Positions 11,707 through 22,476 of a stretch of DNA of 64,000 nt are shown one piece after another (positions within the stretch are counted from its first letter, which is position 1; each line of letters opens with the position of its first letter). Source of the DNA: Hawksworthiomyces lignivorus. Lineage: Eukaryota; Ascomycota; Sordariomycetes; Ophiostomatales; Ophiostomataceae. Location: NCBI GenBank assembly GCA_002917075.1, contig NTMA01000009.1:496001-560000 (forward strand), written 5' to 3'. The notes beneath the pieces are model-generated. The model made no database searches and had not been told where the DNA came from. It was given only the letters and a program-made list of their open reading frames with translations. A program made the position numbers and the translations under genes.

Positions 11707-13815
11707 ATGATAGCAAAGTTGTTTTTCTCCGTTTTCATTCTTCAATGTCTCCCTATTTCTCTAGCAAATTCTGATAAAGGATCGATCAAAGGATGGTTAT
11801 CGCCGCCTTACAGCAATTTCTTTCGGTTTCCTCTACCCATCCCACCGACTATTCAGCCACTAGCGTAAGAAGCTCCTTTCGCCTTACTCCCCTAATTCAG
11901 AACAGTTTTGAAGTTCACCTCCCTCTGAGCTTAACAAGATCGTGTCACACACTAATTCATGGCACGCAGCTCTTACATTGATGCAAACACAAGCACTACC
12001 ATAGACTTTTTTCAGCTTAACATCTCGGCCTTCCAAGCGCAAATATATCCAGGCCTCGGCAAGACTGGCCTTGCGGGATACAATGGGATCTCTCCAGGTC
12101 CTACTTTCAGGATACAGAGAGGGCGGCAAAGCATAGTAAGGGTTGTAAATCAAATTGGTACTTATCCCGTGAATCATGGTCGAGAACGATGCGCACATTT
12201 CACACTAACCTAAGTACCGTAATGCAGATCGACCGACAGTCCTACATGTCCACGGGTCATATAGCCGCGCTGTTTGGGACGGCTGGGCAGAAGATTTGAT
12301 TCAGCCTGGACAATTCAAAGACTACTACCTTCCAAATACAAATACTGCGAGAACTCTGTGGTATCATGGTGCGTGGATGATTCCATCTTTAACAGTTGCA
12401 GAGAGAATAGCGGCAGGCTTCTGACACGGAACAGATCACGCAGTTATGATGACATCAGTTAATGCATATAGCGGCTTAGCGGGATTTTATATCATTGAAG
12501 ATCCAGAAGTTGAGACTCAGCTTGGGCTCCCTCAAGGCCCGTATGATGTAGGCCTTGCTCTCAGCGCGAAGCAATATACCTCGTCAGGCAGTCTTACTTC
12601 AGTAGGCAACGAGACTGATAGCGTGTATGGTGATGTGATAGAAGTCAACGGACAGCCTTGGCCGTTTTTGTCTGTCGAGCCTCGAAAATATCGGTTTAGA
12701 ATTCTGAACGCAGCTCTAAGTCGCACCTTTATTCTGGGACTGTTGGACGACTTCAGCGGCACAAACGTATCATTTCAGGTTGTTGGGTCCGACTCTGGAT
12801 TTATGAGCGCCCCTGTAACAACAGATGATCTGATAATCTCTATGGCAGAAAGATGGGAGGTTGTCGTTGATTTTGCGGGCTTCGCAAACCGGAATTTAAC
12901 TCTAACGAACCAAAGGGGAGTGTTTGACGTGACTGATTATCCGGGGACAGACCGTGTGATGCAATTTAACGTCGGTCCCGTGTCTTCTTCAGACGCCAAC
13001 AATGGCCCCGTCCCCTCGTCTTTGATTAAACTCGATACCCCCCCAACTGGCTCTCAGATCCATCGAACATTCAAGTTTGAGAAAAGGTTAGCATCTGCTA
13101 AGAAAGTCTAGTCTGAGCCGTTTTCACTAAGAATCTCAAATAGTCATGATGTATGGGTAATCAATGGAGTCCCCTTCAGTGACATCAAGAACCGAATTCT
13201 TGCCAGTCCACAGAGAGGAACGACAGAGATGTGGCTCCTCGAGAACCAAAGTGGCGATTGGGCCCATCCGGTATAATAATCCTTCTCCTACATGATCTAA
13301 AGAAATCATTGGATCACTTCACTAACAGCATTTGAAAGATTCACATCCACATGGTTGATTTCCAAATAGTTTCTCGCTCGAAAGGCCGCAATGCTGTGGA
13401 GGCTTACGAAAAAGGAGCTCTTAAAGATGTAGCTCTGCTTGGTCGAAATGAAGCAGTTACTGTGGCTGTCACGTTTGCTCCATTTGCTGGGCTGTACATG
13501 TTCCACTGCCACAACCTTATACATGAAGATCATGCGATGATGGATGCTTTTAATGTCACAGATATTCAAGGACTAGGCTACAGCTCCTCGGACCTAAGCT
13601 TTTCTGACCCTATGGACGCTCAGTGGCGGCCGCAAAATGGTCCAGAAGCAGACAATCTGACGAGTTTGGAAGATGTTATGCAACGATTTGCGAACACTAA
13701 TGCGTATCAAAACGTATCAATTCTCCAAGATAGTACATCAAGCGGCGTATCTCGAAGATTTCAGTGGTCTTTTATGTCATTATTTGCCGTTGTTTATTGC
13801 ATCCTCTTTAGTTAG
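11707..13815 (+). CDS. Secreted multicopper oxidase, probably GPI-anchored
   Basis: Six exons, 11707-11864, 11970-12157, 12228-12368, 12435-13086, 13132-13270 and 13339-13815, give 584 residues. All four copper-ligand signatures are present: 'LHVHGSY', 'WYHDHAV' (created by splicing across the third intron), 'HPIHIH' (across the fifth) and C-terminal 'HCHNLIHEDHAMM'. The last resembles bilirubin oxidase/CotA-like ascomycete oxidases more than classical laccases. Residues 1-20 form a signal peptide. The C-terminus ends in a hydrophobic stretch ('SLFAVVYCILFS') after a small, serine-rich segment, which suggests a GPI anchor signal. Such enzymes oxidise phenols, bilirubin-like or pigment precursors with O2. 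The second intron donor could instead be at 12179, adding seven residues; 12158 gives the family-typical spacing to the HxH motif. Confidence 0.88.
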
Positions 13816-14044
13816 GTTTTAAGAGGTAAAAGATAGCTACTTAGCGAATTACATTTCAAATATCAAGTTTTTGTCTTATTGTTATAGCGCCGCATATGTG
13901 CTTCCGTCGAGTTTTATAACAGTCAAAAGTTGTCACCATCGGCGTTATTATAGAAACGGATTTACAAAAATTACTAAAATTCGTAGGCAGGCCGCCACCC
14001 AGAGTAGACAGGATGTTATCTTTGGAATACAAACACTATCTAAC

Positions 14045-17000
14045 TTAATCTATCATCATCCTCCAGAGGGCTCCGCGCATCTGCATCAACTCGCCGAAAG
14101 TTCCCTCCTCGGCCACAGCTCCATACTTGAGGACAATGATGCGATCTGCCGTCTTCATGATCTCTCTCGAATGAGTGACAATAATAGATGTACGCCCCTT
14201 GGTGGCATTTGCGATCGCCGCAGATACTAGACACTCATTCTCAGCATCAAGAGCGCTAGTAGCTTCATCAAGCAGCAGAATATCTGCGTCGCGTAGCAGC
14301 GTTCGTGCAATAGCCAGACGTTGTCGCTGGCCTCCGCTGAGTGCGAGTCCGCGGTATCCACAGTCCGTCTGGAAACCCTCGGGAAGGGAAACGATAAAGT
14401 CGTAGATATTCGCAGCAACACACGCAACTCGCAGCCGCTCGTCGCTGACGTTTGGATCCGCGACGCCCAGCAGCAGGTTCTCGCGGATGGTGCCCTGGTA
14501 CAGCACAGTGTCTTGGGAGACGAGGCCTAGTGTGGCACGATATGACTGGATGTTGAGAGAGCGGATGTCATATCCATTGACGAGCACCTGGCCCTCGGTG
14601 ACATCGTAGAAGCGCTCTAGCAGCGAGATGATGGTTGACTTGCCGCACCCACTGGGTCCCACAATGCAGAGCTTCTCGCCGCGTTGTATGGCGAGGTTGA
14701 TGCCACGAAGCACCTCAATGTTCTCGCGCGTGGGATAGCAGAAATGGATGTCCTGGAGTCTCACTATTTGGTGTTCAGTAGGTAAACTATGGGCATCTGT
14801 GCCGGCGGTGGAGTTGATGGCCGGCTTCTTCTTCGCGATGTATAGCATGCGGTTGGCAGCTGCTTGGGTTCTCGAAAGGTCTAGCTCCGTCAGTTACGTG
14901 GGTTGTGAAAGCTGGTTCAAGATAGGAACATACCTGTAGTGTAACCGAACAGAACTCCCGCAGCCTGGCCGCCAAATATGATGGCGGTAAATATGATGAA
15001 GAAGGAGCCCACGCCGAGCTCACCAAACGAGACTAAGCGACTACCGTACCAGAAGCATAATGCCATCGCTTGTCGAGTGTTAGCCTACGCTTCCGTAAGA
15101 AATTTGGGAGAGACTCACCAAGAAGATCAATGCTGTCGGTGGTCGCAAACAAGAGCATCGACCACACTGATGTCTTCATCGACGCCTTCACGGCCGAGTT
15201 CAGGCGGAGGCCATAACGATCTTCTACTCGCGACTCAAGACCTAGACTAGACACTGTGCGTATAGAGGCAACGGCCTCGGCTGTAAAACGGGCACTCTCC
15301 GAAAAGAAAGCAGCACATCGATCGAGAGCATAGCGGTCTAGGCGCATCCTCAAAAAGCCAGCCAGTATAAGTGGCGGCAAGCACCCGAAGACGGACACGA
15401 GACCCAGCTTCCAGTATAGAGCTAATGCCAAGATGCAACACGCAAAGAGGGTAACGACAAGTGCGAGGAGTAGCCCAATATTCTGCGCAACCATCATGCC
15501 CAGGTAGTCAGTGTCTTCATACATCAGCAAAGCTAGCGCACCGGACGAATGGCCCTTAACTTGAAAGAAAGTAAGGTCTTGCAGTAGCAGGCTGCGCAGA
15601 TACTGTGGCCGGAAGGTCTGTTGGATACGCTTGCTGCATATGCCAAAAAAGAAGAAGCACACAAAGTAGCCGACGATCTCGTTGAGGCCGAGCACGAAGA
15701 ACATGACTGCCCAGAAGTTGGCGCGTTCGGTGAGGTCCGAGCCCCGCAGCTGGAAGACGGTGACCAACTTAGAAAAAAGAAATGCCTGTAAGGGAAAGAC
15801 GGCGGCGTTGAGCAAGGAGCCTGCAAATCCGGCCAAAAATGGCAATACGTTCGTCCGGTCCGCTGCGAGGATGCGGAATAAGCCACCTAGTAGAGAGTAG
15901 TGGCGGGTTATAGAGGTGCTCATAAGTGATTCGTCGATAGGCTGACGCGAAGTGCCCTTGAGAGGAAGCTCGTTCAAAGTTTTTTCCTTAGGGGAGGGCT
16001 TGACAACCTTAGGCGACTCAGGCACGGCGGTGGATTGCGCGGCTAGAAGCTGTGCGTAGAGACCCTGCCGAGCAAGGAGCCCGGAATGCGTGCCGACTTC
16101 ATGGACGCCGCCGTCCTTCAAAACGATAATCTGATCTGCATTCTCGATCGTCGACAATCGGTGAGCAATAATTATAGTACTGCGTCCTACAGCTGCACGG
16201 TCTATAGCTGCTTGCACGGCTCGTTCGGACTCGGGGTCCAAGGCAGACGTCGCTTCGTCTAGCAAGAGGATTCTAGGATTCGAAATGACAGCCCGCGCGA
16301 TGGCGATTCGCTGCTTCTGTCCCCCACTGAGTTGAGTTGCGCGCTCGCCGACTCTCGTGTCGTATCCATCGGGCATAGCCTGGATGAAATCATGAGCGCT
16401 GGCTAGGATGCAGGCATGGGATGCAAGTTGCCGTCTGGCTGCTGAGTCCAAATGGACCAGGTCTTCGGATGGGAGGCCGTTCAACACATTTTCTAGGATA
16501 GTATCATCGAACAGCACAGGTTCCTGTCCCTGGTTACTAGCAGCTCTTCACTAAGACAATACAAATAGGGTAAGGATAAACAGACTTGCTCAACTATAGA
16601 GATCTGACGGCGCCACCAGTTGAGATCCAGGTCCTTGATGTCTATTCCGTCGACGAAAATGCAGCCTTCCGCCTGATACCATCGCTCTAGAAGCGCGAGG
16701 ACGGTGCTTTTACCACTACCACTCGGCCCGACTAAAGCTGTGGTGCGATTAGGAGGAATCTCAAAGCTGCAATCACGAAGCACCATGACCGTCGGTCTTG
16801 AGGGGTAGGAGAAAGAAACGTGGTCGAACCGAAGAAGGCCCATTCCATCCTCTGGAATAGTTCCCTGAGTCTTAGAGCTAGCTAAGGCCAATTGACCTGC
16901 ATCCATCAGAGTCAAGACATTAGCCGCAGCTGCGGCAGCTCTGATAAAGTCCGGCATAACTGGGCCAACGAAACCTAATGCGGAGCCACCCATGACGATG

Positions 17001-18049
17001 CAGTAGATAACACTGGAAAGGTTAGCGTCCCTTCGAGCCTGATATGCAGACTGAGAAACACATACGTGACTACGTTACCACCGGTACTGACCTCACCCCA
17101 GGCAAGGAGGCGGGCGCCATAAAACAGTGCGAGCGCATAGATCGAGTGAATCGTCAGCCACAAATTTCCGTACATGCAGGCGGTCAGGGGGCCGCGCCAG
17201 AAGCTAATCTTCGCAGCACGATTGACCATGGCGGTGTACTTGTCGACGATTTTAGCGCTAGCATCCAGGGATAACACGGTTGAGATGCTGCTGATGGCCT
17301 CCTCAGCCAATGTGGCTGCCATCGCCAATACGTCTCGCATCTGTGCTTCTTTACTTGTCTCTGCTCTCATGAAAAGCCCAGTAGTGAGGAACATATATGG
17401 TAGAACCGCATAACTTGCTAGCGCGAGCTTCCAGTTCCTGGTCACAGCAATAACAAAGGATGAGATTAGCATCGATAGAGACTGCACAGCGGTGCCGACC
17501 TTGTCGCCGAGTCCGACTTCGCATGCGTCGGGATCGGCCGACAAACTCCTAGACACAGATCCTGGAGCATGGCTGTCGAAATATGATACCGGCTGATGAA
17601 TAATAATGTTGAAGTACTGGCCCCGGATTCTCCGTGTGATCCACGATGCTGTGATGTTGAGACCTAGAGATGCAATATAATTTAACTAGGATGTCAGCAA
17701 GGTCAGATCTAAAAGAAAGACCGGCACAGAAACATACCACAAACTTTCCTATGAAGAGGTACACAAAGTAAAGAGTACTACTGGAGACATTATCGCGAAA
17801 CTCGGCCGCAGAGATCCCGCCCAGTGCCCATCTGTTGAAATCGTTTACCAGGTCACCGAATATAATCGTCATCAAAGGATAGGCAGTGCCAGCACCGACG
17901 GCCGCCACCAGAGCAGGGATACGGATAAGCCATTCGAGTGCGGACGAGTAGGCCCATAGCTGAAGATAAGCACGTCCTGGCGAAAGGTTCCTGAGGCCCA
18001 CAGGCTTTGGTCCTTCGGAGTCAACGCCTTTTTCCAACGTCGATGACAT
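14045..18049 (-). CDS. Full-size ABCB (MDR-type) transporter, first copy
   Basis: Six exons (18049-17738, 17685-17066, 17012-16586, 16523-15119, 15068-14934, 14880-14045) join in phase to 1,244 residues. The layout is TMD-NBD-TMD-NBD. NBD1 has Walker [10 protein letters not shown] near residue 405, signature LSGGQ near 516 and Walker [16 protein letters not shown]2 has GPSGCGKST near 1038, LSGGQ near 1144 and its own [12 protein letters not shown]. Both ATP sites look complete, so it should be an active plasma- or vacuolar-membrane exporter of lipophilic compounds. Two introns have a CTGAC branch site only a few bases from the acceptor (ends at 17686 and 14881). It is tail to tail with the multicopper oxidase, 229 bases apart. 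The substrate is unknown. A second, independent ABCB gene lies at 52-56 kb. Confidence 0.92.
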
Positions 18050-19397
18050 GTAATAGGTTGTTTCTCTGAAATGAACAGTGTGCAGTTATGTGATAAAATT
18101 CTGTCCATTTTGTTCTCCACTTGTTCTGTCGTCAGTTTTAAGTTCTAGGTTGGTGGGCTGATCACTACAAATAAGCACTTTCAGCTCTGGGCGCATCTGT
18201 AGCAATCTCACCAGACACATGTAAGGTGATCTGCTCGAGGCTATACAGTATTTGTATAATAACATACTGTATATAACACTGTATCTACCCTTAGAGGCCT
18301 AAATGGCCCTGACATTAGAAACAATTTTATCTCTAATATTAACAATCTGCTACGCCTGAACTCAACAAGGCCCTCTAAACTCGCAAAGTTAGAGACGTAT
18401 GCAGCTTTACTAGTTACAAATCGTCCGGAAACCACCACGCAAATCTTAGTGACATAATCATCGGCTAATATGACAACGGTATCTTACAGGTTAAAGACTA
18501 GAGCTTCTATTCCGGCCACCATTCTCAGCAGGCAAGTGCTACCATTTTTGGCGTCCTCTAGAGTATGCAGTTTATCTTTGAGAAGTACTTTGTACTCTAT
18601 ATACATGTAGTTAATGTAACAATTCAATAATTTCTATTATTTGAATGAGATTTATAAGAATCTATTATAATGTTACCCATGTATACAAGACTTATATTTA
18701 TACCTAGACACTCATCTTAAGAATATAAACTCTTAGAACTAATTACCCCAATAGAGCTCTCTAGTTGATGGATAGAGTGCTTCGTAGTTCTTGAAGCAGC
18801 TGTTTTCCTATACAAATTTCTCTTCACTTAGAACTGTATTTTTCTTGGCTTTTACGAGCTGTTAGTTGTTGCCATATTATTTACCATACAATTTGCTTCC
18901 TTGTACTTATAAAAATGAAGTATAATTGTATATGCTTAAGCCTCGGTGTTCCCCGAATAAGCATTTGCTCGAAGTCATTGCTTCACACTACATAAGCATG
19001 GGTCTTCTGGCGGGGTTATCTAATTCCGGACTTGGCGAGCTGACGAGTATTCTAAAGGAGGAAATCGTCAGCGAGCTCCCTGGTAATCGAGGTTTAGAGA
19101 AAAATAGGAACGTTTTGGGTGTATTTTACTGGTTGGACTCACGCACTAGCGATTCGCATGGAAATCCTTATCGGGTGGAGTAGGCGGCATGGTTGCTGAT
19201 CGCTATCAGACAATGTTCTCAGTCCAAAGAAACGTCTGATGCTCCTTAAAGTGGCTGGCGCCGCACGCGTTAAGCATCACAGGTTGACGAATTTCAGATC
19301 CCTGTGTAATATCATATTGCCAACACAACACGCCTCGCCACCCATCTTATCGCACCATCGCAGCTGTAAGCGATAGCAACTAGAACCACCATAGGCA
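18050..19397. other. Intergenic region with an AT-rich core
   Basis: No gene recognised. Roughly 18240-18920 is AT-rich and contains one copy of a degenerate repeat also found near 39.9 kb. The flanks should hold the ABC transporter promoter (left) and the dioxygenase promoter (right). Confidence 0.45.
18486..18600 (+). repeat. Dispersed degenerate repeat, copy A
   Basis: About 115 bases align by eye with 39892-40006 on the same strand. They share the start ACAGGTTAAAG, the core ATTTTTG..GTCCTCT and AGAAGTACTT. The differences include several C/T and A/G changes. It is probably a relic of a mobile element; no ends or coding capacity can be recognised. Confidence 0.5.
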
Positions 19398-20397
19398 ATG
19401 GCTCAGCGCATTCCTCGAGCAGCAGGTCTCCAAGCCTTCATTGATGCTGTGGAAAAAGACGGCTGTGTCATAATTAAGGACTTCATTGACCTGCAATCTC
19501 TCGCCGATGCGCAGCAAGAGGTTCAGCCCTATCTTGATGCCTCTCTAACTAGTAGGAGTAAAGTTGGTGCCTTGAATGGTGGCACGGCAACTTGCACCCG
19601 CCTGGTCGGTCGAAGCAAGACTGCCCGTGAGAAGTTCTTTTCTGACCCTCTCTACCATGTATGAGTCTCACGACATATTTGTGTATTAGTTCTACTTGAA
19701 AAGCATAAGTTGTATATGTCAAACTAAAACAGAAACAGAGTCTTGCTGATTACTTTATTGGTATCGAGTCGTCAGCATGGTACGGTGACGAGGCAAAATC
19801 CGGTAAATCTGATCCACTACTCTCTATCTCTATCACCATGGACTCTCAGCCTGGCTGCCAAGCCCAGAAGCTACATCGTGACGACAAGAACCACCACCAT
19901 AAACATACAAAGACAGATAAGTACTATCGCGGTCGAGATATGCTATTAGGCCTATTTGTACCTGCTTGCGATACCTTCAAGGCCAATGGCGCGACAAGAA
20001 TTGTCCCTGGATCACATCTTTGGGGAGACGACAAACCTGATTTTGGTCCAAATGGTGACCTTGGAGTATTCGATGCTGAGCTTAAGAAAGGGGAGGCTTT
20101 CATCATGCTTGGAAGCATGTATCACGGTGCTGGGCAGTATTCTTTGCCAACAGGAAGCCGTACGGTGCACATCTTTTTTATGTGTAGCGGCGTTTACCGA
20201 CAAGAGGTATGATATTGACTGATTTTCGTCAGGTTCTAAACTAACAAGTTGAACAAAAGGAAATTCCATTCTTGAGCTACACGATTGACGAAGTCAAGAC
20301 GTACTCCAAGTTGGTTCGAGATCGACTCGGCTGGAAACAATCGGAGCCAAATCTAGGTTGGGTAGACTTAAAGTCCCCGGAATTCTTGTTGGAATAG
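19398..20397 (+). CDS. Phytanoyl-CoA dioxygenase-like Fe(II)/2-oxoglutarate enzyme
   Basis: Three exons, 19398-19658, 19739-20206 and 20260-20397, join in phase 0 to 288 residues, the usual length for fungal PhyH-family proteins. The iron-binding triad is visible: H133-x-D135 in 'KLHRDD', and His216 in 'MYHGAG'. An arginine shortly after the last histidine, in 'GSRTVHIFF', is placed to bind 2-oxoglutarate. A 'HHHKHTKTDK' stretch after the HxD motif is unusual and probably lies in a surface loop. The family hydroxylates or desaturates small molecules, often secondary metabolites, and is mostly cytosolic. No biosynthetic core gene adjoins it, so the substrate is open. Confidence 0.87.
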
Positions 20398-20881
20398 ACA
20401 AATTCGAGCATTCCCTGCAATATAGAAAGCTAGGAAGTGAAAGCTGCGTCGTTGCCTTCATTTCTTCTTTAGGACAGGTTATTTATGCCGCTCAAACAAG
20501 ATCCAAAGGTGGAGGTTGCCGCAGTCTCATCACATGACTTGGCACCCTACGCCACAAGGGAAGCAACTTCACGCTCTCTCCGCATCAGTAAGGTCAAGCA
20601 GCCTTCAGATCAAATGCTTAAAGGCTACTTCAGGAGATGCTGATCTTGGAGTAGAGTCGAGGGTTCGGCCAGTCCCGCTCTCAGCATCTTATCTTTTCTT
20701 TCAAAGAGTTGACACGAACACCCATGTTTGCGAGGCGCTTAGGTTCAATTAATTCACAATGCTCGATACAAAATAGTATTTAATAGTTGGGCTAGAACGG
20801 AAGTTTATTTTCTGTGATATCAATGATTCTCTCTGACTGGGTTGACCTCAGCCCACGATACACACTTATGTCAAGCTCCGT
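20398..20881. other. Intergenic region between convergent genes
   Basis: Holds the 3' ends of the dioxygenase (+) and the AA9 LPMO (-). No gene seen. Confidence 0.45.
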
Positions 20882-21577
20882 TCAGTTTCCATCCCATACA
20901 GCAGGGCCTGGCATAACATACGCCGCTGGATTGTGAGCCCACTTGTCATAGTGGATGCCAGGGTCGCTCGCTTTATAGAGGCCGGGGATCTTGACAAGAG
21001 GGTTGGGTGTGCCGCCGCCCTCACCGGTGATCTTGAGCTGGAAGCACTCAATGTAGAACTGGGCGTGGTCCTTGAAGGCCTCGTGCAGACCGATGTGCTC
21101 GACACGGACCAGGTACTCGCCGGGCGGAGTCTTGGGGGGGATGGTGAACTCGAGACGGTCCTTTTGGTACGCGCACCACGCTGAGTCCTGGCCCGGGTTC
21201 TTGCCGCAGAGGCCCGTCTCGTATGCCTTGAACCAGTCGCCGGAGCCGTCGTAGTCCTTGACTGCGCCTGGAGCCTTGGACATGTAGACGAATCCCGGGC
21301 CGGGGTGCTCGATGGTCTCGTGGTTAAACAGTTTGAAGCCGATCTTGTCGCCGGCCTTGACTTCGTAGGTATCGGTGTTGCCCGGCTTGGCCCCCTTGTT
21401 GCAGCGCAGGTCGTTCGTGTCGACAATGTCGGGGAACGCAGGGTTATATGAATTAGAGTTGCGACGCGTGTACTTGTACTCGCCGCCAATAGTCTGACCG
21501 TTGACGATGAGAATGTCGAAAATGTAGTGGGCGTTGGTCACGGCCGACAGGGCGGCGGCGAGAAAGAGAGCCTTCAT
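20882..21577 (-). CDS. Lytic polysaccharide monooxygenase, AA9 family
   Basis: Intronless 231-residue secreted copper enzyme that oxidatively cleaves cellulose or related beta-glucans. A 16-residue signal peptide ends before His17, which becomes the N-terminal histidine-brace ligand ('HYIFDILIVNG'). The second copper histidine is His91 in 'EHPGPGFVYMSK'. The conserved Gln173 and axial Tyr175 lie in 'AQFYIECFQL'. There is no carbohydrate-binding module, and the protein ends soon after the catalytic domain, near a proline-containing 'YVMPGPAVWDGN' tail typical of the family. Codon use is GC-rich, as expected for a highly expressed secreted enzyme. It is convergent with the dioxygenase gene. Confidence 0.94.
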   Translation of the reverse strand: MKALFLAAALSAVTNAHYIFDILIVNGQTIGGEYKYTRRNSNSYNPAFPDIVDTNDLRCNKGAKPGNTDTYEVKAGDKIGFKLFNHETIEHPGPGFVYMSKAPGAVKDYDGSGDWFKAYETGLCGKNPGQDSAWCAYQKDRLEFTIPPKTPPGEYLVRVEHIGLHEAFKDHAQFYIECFQLKITGEGGGTPNPLVKIPGLYKASDPGIHYDKWAHNPAAYVMPGPAVWDGN

Positions 21578-22476
21578 GATGGATAAGTTACTGTTTCACG
21601 AGTGTCGTAGTCAGTGCTGTGTACAAGAAGGTTGCCGTGGCACACAACCCAGGTTTGGTGTCTTTAAGTATGCATCGACTTTCGTCTTTATTTTGTTCTA
21701 AGCGGCATGCTGGATCAAGTACCGAATGAAGAAGCCTTGGCGATGTCTTTCCCCATCTCATCATCCAAGCAGAATCTGATACAGGCAGGGCTCTTTATAG
21801 TGCCAAGGTCTGGGCTATGGAATATTTCCGGCACGTCTAGAAGCTGCCGACCTTCTAGGGCGCACCATGTTATATTGTTTTTCAAGCTTACTTTGAGCAG
21901 CAGATGATTTAATTGGCGCGAATTAGAACTGGCGATATATATTTATCGTCTATTAGCCGAGTCTGCTATTGAGGCCACTTTGATGATGTTTCGCCGCATC
22001 TCGCTCTATACAGCAGCCAATCGACTGCAGCAAATACCCCGTGACTCTATTTGTCCACCAACATGAAATTGTGTCCATGATAGAATTCGCTTTTTGGATG
22101 TGGTTCGCTTATAACAACATCCTCGACGCACATGGACCGCCAAGCTTAATCTATTATTCGAGTACGTCCATCGCTGTCTTACTCTCGATTATCTTCACAA
22201 CCCACGAAATCAAAGTGTTAGATATTAATTTAAGCTGGTTCTGTTACGTTTTATGAATCAGCGGTAAAACTTTGACAATAATGAGCAAAGAGAACAGCAT
22301 GGCCGCTGTAATATAGAGGGTTGACTGTAATAGTCCTGGATGGCCTGCGATCATTTGATCCTTTTCTTTTGAAACTGGGAGCCAAAGAAAAGAGATATGA
22401 GGCTAAGGTTAATCTTTTGCCAGCGTTCCATTCATAATATTTATTGATACATTACATAACAGGTAATATGTAAAGG
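21578..22476. other. Intergenic region
   Basis: About 0.9 kb between two minus-strand genes. It contains the AA9 LPMO promoter at its left and the end of the cluster regulator at its right. No gene recognised. Confidence 0.4.

Noticed and set aside
12158..12178. Longer second exon of the multicopper oxidase (donor at 12179)
   Set aside because: It is in phase but inserts seven residues before the HxH copper motif, where the family spacing is tight.
17686..17737. Alternative acceptor at 17664 for the first intron of the first ABCB gene
   Set aside because: It shifts the reading frame; the acceptor at 17686 gives the family-like '[14 protein letters not shown]' segment in phase.
18926..19183. 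85-codon frame upstream of the dioxygenase gene
   Set aside because: No family, no conserved motif and no in-frame continuation through a plausible intron.
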